Notes under the pieces: generated by a model
Databases searched by the model: none
What the model saw: only the letters and a program-made list of their open reading frames with translations
Told to the model about the DNA's origin: nothing
Made by a program: the position numbers and the translations under genes
Assembly (NCBI GenBank): GCA_022813625.1
Contig: JAKLMB010000021.1
Span: 434,001 to 498,000, forward strand
Source: Aaosphaeria pasadenensis
Taxonomy: Eukaryota; Ascomycota; Dothideomycetes; Pleosporales
Direction: 5' to 3'
Length of the DNA: 64,000 bases
Part shown: positions 10,757 to 19,889 of the stretch, one piece after another
Layout: each line of letters begins with the position of its first letter
How positions within the stretch are numbered: position 1 is the stretch's first letter

Positions 10757-11566
10757 CTAGATTGACTTATACCTACGATTCGGAATCGCATCGCACAGCC
10801 TGCCGTACGCCTCCTCCACCTCTACAAGAATATCAACATGAGGAATAACCCCATTCCCCTTCGGTCCATACCCATTCCCATCATCTCTCATCCTTGGAAC
10901 CTCCCCCATCACCAACTCCAAGTACCTCCCCATCGGCCACATATCCTCTTTCGCAATCCCCGGCGTACTGAACTCCAACCCACCTCCCGCATCCGAACCT
11001 ACGACCGGCACAAACACCGGACACCCTTCGAACCTCGGAACGCACGCCGCACCCTCGTACGCCTTCTTGAAGCATTCCACCGTGCGGCGAACCATCGTCG
11101 GATCCTGTACGATCACCATAGATTCGATTCCATCCAGCCCGTTCGCCTCAAGCAATTTCCTCGCCTCAGTAGCATTGGTCGCGCAAGTGATCGAGCGGTC
11201 TTCCAGCAAGATCTTTGGTGCCGGATCATGCTCTGCAAACTGCGAAGCATAGAAACGTTCGAAGATCGCGTGCAGGACTTGTGCTTCGGGGAGACCCCTG
11301 ATGTCTGCTGCGATATCCTTGAAGCGCGGATGTCGTGCAACGGCGTCGTAGATGGGTTCTGTGGAGTGGCCGATTCCGCCACAGAGGACTAGGGTTTTTG
11401 TGATTGAGGGGCGGGCTTGGATGATGTTGAAGACGGTCTCAGGGCTGTGGAGGACGGAGGAGACGCAGAGGATGATGCAGTCGACTGGACTGATTGATTG
11501 CAGGTCGGGGATGTCTTCGCAGGCTATGAAGCGTGCGATGGTGTTGATGTCATCGGGAATGCCCAT
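10757..11566 (-). CDS. DUF218 (YdcF/ElyC-like) domain protein
   Basis: A single-exon 269-residue protein. The N-terminal half has the fold signature of the DUF218/YdcF family: a strand ending in DCIILCVSSVLHSPETVF, then TLVLCGGIGHST, where the Gly-rich loop follows a buried strand, and later ILLEDRSITCATNATEARKLL, the E-D-x-S-x-x-T-x-x-N motif typical of the family. Bacterial YdcF binds S-adenosylmethionine; the substrate of the fungal proteins is unknown. There is no signal peptide, so it is probably cytosolic. It is divergently arranged with the aldolase gene across about 610 nt. Confidence 0.8.
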   Translation of the reverse strand: MGIPDDINTIARFIACEDIPDLQSISPVDCIILCVSSVLHSPETVFNIIQARPSITKTLVLCGGIGHSTEPIYDAVARHPRFKDIAADIRGLPEAQVLHAIFERFYASQFAEHDPAPKILLEDRSITCATNATEARKLLEANGLDGIESMVIVQDPTMVRRTVECFKKAYEGAACVPRFEGCPVFVPVVGSDAGGGLEFSTPGIAKEDMWPMGRYLELVMGEVPRMRDDGNGYGPKGNGVIPHVDILVEVEEAYGRLCDAIPNRRYKSI

Positions 11567-12176
11567 TCTTGCAATGTTTGGTTTGTTGTTGGGTATGGTG
11601 GTGGGTAATGAGAAGAGTGTGTCGTGAAAGTAGGGAACGAAGTGGGAACGAGCGTCATACTCGCATTGTTCATTACGGATTAAATATCATTTCTCATTGC
11701 TCGGTTCAATCTATGAGTGCATTGCATTGCTCCGGTGGAACTTGTGGTAAGATGTCTCTCTCGGCTTCCAATCTTCCAATCTTAACTCAGGTTTTCCATA
11801 GCACCCACCTTGACGCTCGAGCTCCACCGGTATCAACATTTCCAATCGGAATTGTTGAGAAAAATAGAAAATCCAGACACCCAGACTTACGTGTGAATAT
11901 TTCCTATCAAAGATGGATCCATTTGCTAGTGACAAGAAGTGGTAGCAATTACACTTCGAGGACATTGGGTGGCAAAGATTTACTAAACCAAATTGGGTAA
12001 TTCTGGTCCGCCGGAACATACAACGTGCAAAGCATGTTGTTGCTACGCATGATTCCCATCGAGTACGCTTCAGTATTAATATATTCGTAGTGACTATTCA
12101 AGTAATCTTGAAATCAGCTATAACAGATAATCCGAGTTCAATCCAACTACCCTTCCACTCACTACACCGACTAATC
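11567..12176. other. divergent promoter region
   Basis: This 610-nt stretch separates the DUF218 and aldolase starts, which point apart. It has no supported gene and is likely a shared upstream region. Confidence 0.5.
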
Positions 12177-12968
12177 ATGGCAACCTCAGACAACACCATC
12201 ACGGTCACTCTCAACTCCATCTCCAAGATGATCGACCATTCCCTCCTCCACCCAACCATGACCGACGCCGACATTCTAGCCGGCCTATCCATCGCGAGGG
12301 ACTACAACGTCGCCACAGCCTGCATAAAGCCCTACCTAATCCACGTCGCAAAATCCGCCCTGAAAGGAACCTCCGTCCTCGTCTGTCCCGTGATCGGCTT
12401 CCCCCACGGCAACAGCACGACAGAAGTCAAAGTCTTTGAAGCGACCCGTGCCGTCGAGGAAGGCGGCAACGAAATCGACATGGTGATCAACATCGGTAGG
12501 GCCCTAGGGGAGGATTGGGAATACGTCGGTGACGAGATACGACAAATCAACGAGGCAGTCGTTAGCCGTGGCGCGATTCTGAAGGTCATTTTTGAGAACG
12601 ATTTTCTGGAGGAGAGACACATTGTTAGGCTTTGTGAGATTTGTTCAGAGATTGGGGTCGCATTCGTTAAGACGTCTACGGGATACGGGTTTGTTAAGCA
12701 GGATAATGGAATGTATACGTATGCGGGAGCGACAGTGCGCCATTTGAAGTTGATGAGAGAGCATTCAAAACCTGGTGTGCAGGTAAAGGCGGCGGGTGGA
12801 GTGCGAACGCTTGATGACTTGTTGCATGTTATGTCACTGGGAGTGACGAGAATAGGAGCCACGGCTACTGTGGCAATCATGGAGGAAGCTAAGAGGAGAG
12901 GTATCACGGACAGGCCTACGACAGTCGAGTTCAAGCCGATGAGTGAAGCAGGAACTGGTGGGTACTAG
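12177..12968 (+). CDS. deoxyribose-phosphate aldolase (DeoC/DERA)
   Basis: A single-exon 263-residue TIM-barrel enzyme. The frame extends upstream but the first ATG is at 12177. It cleaves 2-deoxyribose 5-phosphate to glyceraldehyde 3-phosphate and acetaldehyde, the final step of deoxynucleoside breakdown. Visible active-site residues are D101 (EIDMVINIG), the Schiff-base K165 (FVKTSTGY) and K204 (VKAAGGVRT). IDHSLLHP near residue 20 and VCPVIGFPHG near 70 are family signatures. Length matches the usual 220-260. No targeting signal is seen, so it is cytosolic. All catalytic residues are intact. Confidence 0.96.
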   Translation: MATSDNTITVTLNSISKMIDHSLLHPTMTDADILAGLSIARDYNVATACIKPYLIHVAKSALKGTSVLVCPVIGFPHGNSTTEVKVFEATRAVEEGGNEIDMVINIGRALGEDWEYVGDEIRQINEAVVSRGAILKVIFENDFLEERHIVRLCEICSEIGVAFVKTSTGYGFVKQDNGMYTYAGATVRHLKLMREHSKPGVQVKAAGGVRTLDDLLHVMSLGVTRIGATATVAIMEEAKRRGITDRPTTVEFKPMSEAGTGGY

Positions 12969-13459
12969 ATTATTGTAGAGTTACAAAAGCAACGTCTTCG
13001 TCTTTAGGAAACAAGCTATTACATGCAAATCTGCTAGACATTTACTTGATCAATTAGCTTGGACCTTTTCTAGACAAATTTCAAATGGTATCGTACGAAC
13101 ATCTTCTCAGCTTCAGTCATTGGACTATCAATGTAGCGAAGCTATAATGTTTCAATCTAGACCATCCGAGAGCACACATCAAATTTGTACGCCCCAAATC
13201 AAATAAGCACATATGTTAACGTATGACATTCAATTAGAGAGGTATCATTCGCAGTTACCCAGCCGAAACCCATCCAGTCCATCCCATCATAAAATTGCCA
13301 AGTCATCGTCACCCCATGCCAACCTCCAAGCTGCACACACGCACCAAGCACACAACCACCCAACCTACCTGAACCAGTCCTCCAAGAATCAAACACTTCC
13401 CCCGGACTCTATCCCACAAAACGGCACCACAGCCCCCACCATTCAGACTCACACGCACT
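12969..13459. other. convergent 3' flanks
   Basis: A 0.5-kb stretch between the aldolase stop and the 3' end of the minus-strand SAPS locus. It is pyrimidine/purine biased and shows no supported gene. Confidence 0.4.
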
Positions 13460-13795
13460 TTACGCAACCAACGCGCCCTCTCTCTCCCTCCTCTCCATCT
13501 CAGGATCCAGATCATCGCTCCCATCATTCGAACTGCTATCATCCTCGATGCCCTCGAAGATGCCCGTGAACCGCTCGTGCGGCTCCTTCACCCTGCTTCC
13601 GTCCTTCTGCTTCTCGTTTTCGTCGTCGGGGTTGGCCAGGGCGCTGGGGTCCGACAGCGAGTCGTCGCCGTCTTCGGCGTTGTCGGCTTGCTGGCTGGCT
13701 TCGAACTCGAGTTTGCGTTGGGCGAGGCGCGCGGCGAATTGGCGGCGGGCGCGCGACGGGGGGATCTGGAGCGGTGGTGGCATTTGGAGGCCGGA
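13460..13795 (-). CDS. probable alternative last exon of the SAPS gene, or separate small acidic ORF
   Basis: An open frame of 112 codons preceded by a good splice acceptor: CACTAAC branch-like site, then CTCTCAAG ending at 13796. Its peptide starts SGLQMPPPLQIPPSRARRQF, is basic, then becomes acidic and Ser-rich (DGDDSLSDPSALANPDDE and EDDSSSNDGSDDLDPE). The neighbouring SAPS frame has a strong GTGAGT donor at 14462 in the same phase (0). Splicing 14462-13796 (667 nt, long for this genome) would join the two and replace the last 20 SAPS residues, giving a 1052-residue protein. As a separate gene, it would start at the ATG at 13783 (107 residues). No known domain is seen. The splice phase and composition favour the exon reading. 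Confidence 0.45.
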   Translation of the reverse strand, partial: SGLQMPPPLQIPPSRARRQFAARLAQRKLEFEASQQADNAEDGDDSLSDPSALANPDDENEKQKDGSRVKEPHERFTGIFEGIEDDSSSNDGSDDLDPEMERREREGALVA

Positions 13796-14399
13796 CTTGA
13801 GAGGGTCATGTTAGTGACATGTGGTGGGTAGGGGAGAGGAGGGGGAGGTGGTTGTGCTGTCGCGTTGGGTGACGGAGGGGGAGGGGGCACGCAGATTATG
13901 ATAAGAGAGATGAGAAGGCGATCCAGATGCATACATATTAGGATCGGCGCCGGGATGTTTGGGAAGCGAAAATGAAAGGAGGAATAAGCCGGAGATGGAC
14001 CGCTCGGGGAATGGGTTGAAATGGGTTGTGAGAATGAAATGGGGGATAGAGAATTGTCAACAGGAGAAAGGAAGGCCCGAGAGATACCACCCATTCAATT
14101 CTATAATCTTCAATTAGGAATATGAAACAGAAGAGGAGAGATAAATTCGTCACTCCCCGCTTCCGATTGCATATTGCTACAGATCTGTAATACATTCCAG
14201 AGGCAGGAGTGCATGTATAAATGAAGAGAATTGGGGTGGTATAAATAGTCTTCCTGACCGGGCCGAACAACATGTCTTTAAAATGTGTATGCGGAATGGA
14301 AACGAGAGGAAACACTGTACAGGCCCAAAACATAGAATGGGAGTGATGGAAAATGAAACGCACCAACGCGCAGACATGGCAGTGTCGGGTTCGGGTAGA

Positions 14400-17390
14400 T
14401 TATCGGTAGTCCATCTCGACGTCTTCAAATGAGAGTTCACCCACTTGTTCCGAATCACTCACGGGCGTATGCCGCTCTCGCTCCACCTCACCCTCATCCA
14501 TCTCTTCGTCCTCCTCATCGCTCGAATTGGTGAAGCCGCTAAGTAGTGTGCCACCACCGAAGGTGTATCCGCCACCTGAGCTTTCTGTGTTGGCTAGTTC
14601 CATGCTGTCCAGTCCGATGGTGCCACCACCAGTCAGTCCTGCTGCAGCAAGGCCCGAAGAGCTGTCATTAGTGAAGCCGGAAGCCGCATTGACAGCGTTC
14701 AGGACAGCCTGGCGAGGTCCTACGCTCATGTCGGGGCGAACGCCACCCAGTATAGCGTTGTCTCGTTCCCGCGTTTCTGCCAGTGTCTGCTCGACGTAGT
14801 CGATCCAGGCCTGACTCATTACTTTGTCCAGTACCGACTGGGAAAGAAGTTCTGCTGGATGTCGCTCTGTGAACTTTAGTACCTCTTCTGCTATAAGTGT
14901 GAGATGACCCATGTAACCAAGACGCATATGTGTCTTGGCCTGAGCCTCATCGCTGGCCTGTTGTCCTTCGATGATTCTGTCAGTGATCCGACCTGTTTCG
15001 AAAAGATCGATCGCTAGGCTGCGGTTGAAGCCGCGGTCCATCTGGCCATTGAAGACTTGCTGTACCACATCGTAGACAACATTGTGGAGGAAGTTGTTCC
15101 AGGGAAATCGGAAGAAGAAATCCTGTTTGCGGCAATGAGCGAATGTTATCTTTAGAATTGATGTAACTTACGAGGATTGTAGGAACTACTTTGTTTTCTA
15201 CGAACATCATCTTCAAAAGATCACCGACAACGGGTGTTCCATCGATGTCGACCTCATACTGAGGTGGATATTGGCCTTCTGTGCCGCTCAAGAGAATGGA
15301 TCGCACACTACCGTCGTCGTCAATTGGTGTGATTTCAGATCCTTCGCTAGGTGCAACACTGGCAGTGAATTTGGATGTGTTAGATGGAGGCTCTGGAGCA
15401 GCCTCTAGGGTCTTCGGCTTCCCAGAGAATAACGGTGCAGGCTTGTCCTCTGCATGGGGAGAAAGACCTTCAGGTGGATCCAGTGTTTCTGGGTTTGACG
15501 TTTTGTTAAGTTGTTGTGTGAGGAGTGATGGGCGTTCTTTCGAATCTGCTTCTACTGGCGCAGCTTCCGTTGTGTCATGTCGCTCGCCCATCACTGTATC
15601 ATTGTCCAAATCGAGACCTCCCACCTTGGCAGAAAGTCCGGCTGAAGTGGGAGATTCGGCATCATCCGCAGGCTTAGCTGGAGATTCTGCGTCAGGGGCT
15701 TGCGCATCCTTGGCCGGCGACAGAGGTTCATCAACAAACTCGCCATCGCCCTCGGACTTTTCGGACGCTTCTTTAGGAAGTATCTTGGGTGATTTCTCCA
15801 AAGGCTCACCAATCTGATCCTTTTCCTTAATATCTTCCGAGGCAGCCTCGGACACTGTCACCTTTTCAAAGTCGTCCTCGGAATTATTTTGTACCTCGAG
15901 CTTTTTCACTTCTTCAGGTGACTCGCTCGATGGAGCCCGGGCGTGGTGGAATCCATGACTGTCAACACTGGTCGAGAAATCTCCAGCATGGGTGTTTGTT
16001 CTTGACGTCAGTTTACCCTCAGCTTTAAGCTGTTCTCTTTCATTATCTCTGCGCTTTACTTCGGCTTCACTGCCTCTCTCGTTCAGCAATGCCATGTTGC
16101 TGCAGTGTAGCAACTCTGCCATCAATTCGCAAGTCTTGAATCGATCAAACCCAAGAGGCTCGATCTTCTCACCGAAAGCTGTCTTCAGCTCCCGCTTTCT
16201 AGTGGTAGTTGTGCCGTCCTGATTGGCGATAGTCTGATTTGGGTCATGCACCAATTCCATGAACTGAGGAATGTGTTTTGCAAATTGGCGAAGAAGTGTT
16301 CCAAGATAAATTGGATCCGAATTCTTAGGAACTGGGCCGACTTGGTTTTCCAAGTCATAATCCGAATTGTTCTTTCGAATGACCTCGATAATGATGCCCA
16401 CGCCAACAGTGAGGGGGTTGCCACCCCGCAGCATGTCTTCAATTAAAGTCTTGATGCAAGACTCCGACACCAATTGCCGGGTGAGTTCGTTTGGCCCAAT
16501 GACTGACTGATCTTGCGTGGTGGCATTTGCGGAGATGGTAATGATGGCTTTGATAAAGTCGCCTGCAGAAGTTTGTGTTGAAGAACTCTGCTCTGGCGAC
16601 AAGTTGGCTAGAAGCTGTGGCATGAGGTTTTGGGATTGCAGCCACTGATCATGGGAAATTAATTTACTTCTACAATCATCAAGATAGCAATTGAACTTAC
16701 GTCAACAATTCCTTGGCCCCCCTCACTCTTTTCTAAACTGATAATCTTCAACAGTAGGTCCATTATCATGGGGCAATCGACGTGTTGAAGCATATCAGCA
16801 ACAACGTTGTCGATGGACTTGAAAAACTCAAGCATCTCCTCCATCTTGCGGTCGAGCAGGGATTCGTTGACCTTTGTGAAATATCCTGCCTGTACGGGAT
16901 CTAGAGGTGCTGGCTGCTTGATATAATTCCAGAAATTGCGTAGTGTTTCCTGGTTTTCGAGTACCGCCTCGGAAATGGACCATACTTCGGACGAGAGGAT
17001 TTCGCAGGAGACGTAGGCATACTTCATACGCTGTTTCTCTTCTTTACTCTCTTCGCCATCGCCAGCGTCTGATTTGGCTGTGGATGTGGAGCGGGCTCTT
17101 CCTGTGAAGTTTCCAAAGAAACCCTCTCTTGAGGTCCTCCTAGCCTTGTCTCCGCTATCGTCACCACCTACATCGTCCGCATGTTCCGAGGCCTTGGGAG
17201 CAATGACATATCGGAGCAATCGCTCTAGGACATTCTCATCGCGGAGGTACTCGATGAGTTTCGAGTTCTGCTGCTTGAGTTCCTGGATCAGGTCCGACTC
17301 ATCCAACAATTCCTCAACGGTCACGTCGGGTTTGTCCAAGATGCTGTCCAGCGACGAAAGCTGTGCATATCCACCAAATCGCCAAAACAT
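14400..17390 (-). CDS. SAPS-family Sit4/PP6 phosphatase-associated protein (Ekc1/Sap-like)
   Basis: Three exons, 17390-16701, 16644-15172 and 15122-14400, encode 961 residues; both introns (56 and 49 nt) have GTAAGT donors and keep phase 0. The N-terminus MFWRFGGYAQLSSLDSILDK is the hallmark start of SAPS proteins, followed by VTVEELLDESDLIQELK and the helical SAPS core (about 130-400, SSEVWSISEAVLENQ, LVSESCIKTLIEDM, GGNPLTVGVGIIIEVIRKNN). The core is split by a disordered acidic, Pro/Ser-rich insert (about 420-680) and resumes with DFFFRFPWNNFLHNVVYDVVQ. The C-terminus is acidic. Family members bind the Sit4/PP6 catalytic subunit and steer it in growth and cell-cycle control; fission yeast Ekc1 suppresses kinetochore defects. 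The 3' end may differ (see 13460-13795). Confidence 0.9.
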
Positions 17391-18357
17391 GGTGGAGACC
17401 TATGTCTGAGCTTACCGGGGCGGGGTCAATGAGGGACGGGAAAGGAGGGACTCGAGAATGGCCCCAGCGAGGTGGGAGGATTGCGCGAAGGAAAATGCGG
17501 CGGAAAATCGTCTCATCAGGAGAGGGAGAAGATTCGTCTGGCTGAGGACCTGAAGACCGGTGTCCTTTGTCAGTATGGAGTCCAGGATCTGCACCCGTCA
17601 GGAGCAATGCGCATGCGCGTAAAGAGGGAAGCTCAGGGCGGGCGGAGACAGGATACAGTGGGCCAAGCTACCTAGCGGAAAAGGTAGCAGTCAGCGAGCA
17701 GACGAGGGAAAGGCTGCACTGATGAAGTATCCATGCAACCACGAAAGAGCGCGTCGTGAAGTGTCGTTACAAATACAAAATGAAGTGCGAACAAAGTTGG
17801 TGGAGGGGATGAAGTAGTGGGATTGTATGGTTCTAGTAGCAAGTTGTTGTCGGTCGTCAGTTGGTTTGGTGGGGGGGGAATTACTTGGGCGGGTGGGCGG
17901 TAAGTGACAACACGAACCTGCAGCACAACGAGACACCAATAATAACGAGCGGGCGGCGGATGAGGCTGAGAAATCGGGAATGGAGATATATCATTTGCAG
18001 GTTTTACAGTAAGCATCACACGACATTCCTATCATTGTTTTCTTTTGTTCTAAACTTGTGCCTTACAGTCATTTTGAATGATAATTGAGGCCTGATGCAG
18101 GCAAGTGACCTTGAAGTTCAGTTGGCATTGGCACGTGACTGTCTTGGATGACGTTCCCCTGGTCGTCAAGCGGAAGACCCCGCTAGGGGAACTTCGAGAT
18201 CGCGGTCGCCTACGCATCGTATCCTACACTTCCGACGACGACTCTTCTCTCCTCATTTAACAAACTACCATATACCCCGACGCCATATCCCAGCGCCTTC
18301 CTCAACCCAAGTGACTGACCCTAACAAAAACACAAATTTCCTGCGACAAATACAGCC
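17391..18357. other. divergent promoter region of SAPS and VPS60 genes
   Basis: Nearly 1 kb between divergent starts, without a supported gene. Near VPS60 it contains CACGTGAC (18132-18139), the complement of the Cbf1-type RTCACRTG box, about 220 nt before the ATG. The SAPS side is likely a long 5'UTR. Confidence 0.5.
18132..18139 (-). promoter_or_regulatory. Cbf1-type E-box (GTCACGTG)
   Basis: An exact RTCACRTG match upstream of VPS60. The octamer is short, so chance occurrence cannot be excluded. Confidence 0.35.
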
Positions 18358-19059
18358 ATGAATCGCCTCTTTGGGGCAAAGAGCACGGCGCCCAAGCCGA
18401 CCCTCAGCGGTGCTATCTCAAATGTAAACAAAGATTATAATACCTATGACACCGCTGGCACCGTCGAGCTGACAACAATAAAGCTAGATACCCGAGTCGA
18501 GAGTCTGGATGTCAAGCTCGCAAAGCTCAACGCGGAGTTGTCCACATACCAGCAGCGGCTGGCGAAGATGCGCGATGGACCGGGAAAGAACGCCATAAAG
18601 CAAAAGGCGCTCAAAGTCTTACAGCAGAGGAAGATGTATGAGGCGCAGCGCGATCAGCTCCAGCAACAATCCTGGAATATGGAGCAAGCCGGCATGATGC
18701 AGGATAACCTGAAGAACACTATGATCACGGTTGATGCCATGAAGACGACCACCAAGGAGCTGAGAAAGCAGTACGGCAAAGTGGACATCGACAAGATTGA
18801 GAAGATGCAAGATGAGATGGCAGATCTCATGGACATCGGGAATGACATACAGGAAAGCATCAGCCGCAGCTACGATGTTCCAGAAGAGGTGGACGAGGCG
18901 GAGCTCGATGCAGAGCTAGAGGCCCTTGGCGAGGAGGTCGAGTTCGAAGGAATTGGTGAATCAACGAGTGTACCTGGATTCATGCTTGACGATGCCGCAC
19001 CGCCGCAATTCATCGATGAGCCTCCGGAGACCAATAAGGTAAAGGAAGCCGCTGGTTGA
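18358..19059 (+). CDS. VPS60: ESCRT-III protein Vps60/CHMP5
   Basis: The frame is open for 233 codons, but residues 23-42 do not fit the family and coincide with an intron-like block: GTAAAC donor at 18424, GCTGAC branch and AAG acceptor at 18483 (60 nt, in frame, no stop). The likely protein has exons 18358-18423 and 18484-19059 and 213 residues. It begins MNRLFGAK, as Vps60 does, and splicing joins AISN to LDTRVESLDVK, matching the family. A long helical core follows (LAKLNAELSTYQQRLAKMRDGPGKNAIKQKAL), then an acidic C-terminal region with the autoinhibitory helix (about 140-190). Vps60 assembles on endosomes and recruits the Vta1-Vps4 ATPase during multivesicular-body sorting. Confidence 0.93.
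   Translation: MNRLFGAKSTAPKPTLSGAISNVNKDYNTYDTAGTVELTTIKLDTRVESLDVKLAKLNAELSTYQQRLAKMRDGPGKNAIKQKALKVLQQRKMYEAQRDQLQQQSWNMEQAGMMQDNLKNTMITVDAMKTTTKELRKQYGKVDIDKIEKMQDEMADLMDIGNDIQESISRSYDVPEEVDEAELDAELEALGEEVEFEGIGESTSVPGFMLDDAAPPQFIDEPPETNKVKEAAG
18424..18483 (+). other. in-frame intron hidden in the VPS60 reading frame
   Basis: Sixty nucleotides with GTAAAC at the 5' end, a GCTGAC branch-like site and AAG at the 3' end. Removing it keeps the frame and restores the conserved N-terminal helix; leaving it inserts 20 residues foreign to the family. Confidence 0.8.
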
Positions 19060-19889
19060 GTATCATTGGCATCGTCTTGTACGTCACAAACTTGGCGCCG
19101 TGCTATCCGTTGCCCACGTGAGCCATTCCCGCAGAATCCCATGCAGCAATCCATGATCAAACGTAAGCTGTTCGCTGCGCCGAGACTGCTTTGACTATCA
19201 CGTACCACCCATTTCGACCACTCAGGCCATTCTGGCAACTGTTCACTTTGCCGCTAGCCGGTCCTCAGGCGAGGCTGCAGGGTGGTTGAGGGCGGAAACC
19301 CTTGGCCTCGGTTTTGATTGGCTCGGACCCTCTCTCCCAAGACATCCCACTTGGTTCCCTATCGCCTCTGAGCAGCGGAGGTGGTGTGAGCAGGTACATC
19401 ATAATTCACAGAAATCGATTTCTCAGTCCCCATGACCCCGTTTCTCTAGCTAATTGTTGAGATATTGTTGAGATGTACCATGACAATCTGCAGTTGTGTA
19501 ACGGTCACGTCATTCGTGCGAAGTTATCCGACTGCAAACGATTGAAATTCTTTGAAACCTTCTCCAAGGAAACATGTGCCTTTCGATCCGCCGAGCCTTG
19601 GCACAACATGGTGCCGTGCCCGATGTGCAGGCTTGTCTCTACTTGCCATGACATTATTCACCCGAAAGGAAAGCTTTCTGTTTGACAAGCAAATCCTCGC
19701 GGGTCTATATAAGTAGTGGGCTCCCCACTATCAACGGTCAAACTAAACCATAGCTCCTTGTCATTCTCTTTTTGAACGAATGCCTGACTGGCACTATTCA
19801 CTTTCTATCACTGAACCATATCATCCTCCCTAACAACTTTAAAACTTACCTGACTACATCCCTTTGAGTCCAATTCGTACTCGAGCGAT
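19060..19889. other. VPS60 3' flank and ENA ATPase promoter
   Basis: About 830 nt without a supported gene. The distal part has a TATA box and two CTTGGC hexamers (19301-19306 and 19597-19602), complements of the PacC core GCCARG, upstream of the cation ATPase. Confidence 0.5.
19706..19712 (+). promoter_or_regulatory. TATA box of the ENA ATPase gene
   Basis: TATATAAG in a GC-rich setting, about 180 nt before the ATG, a plausible distance given a long 5'UTR. Confidence 0.5.

Noticed and set aside
12332..12934. 200-codon minus-strand frame
   Set aside because: Antisense of the aldolase, whose catalytic residues are clear.
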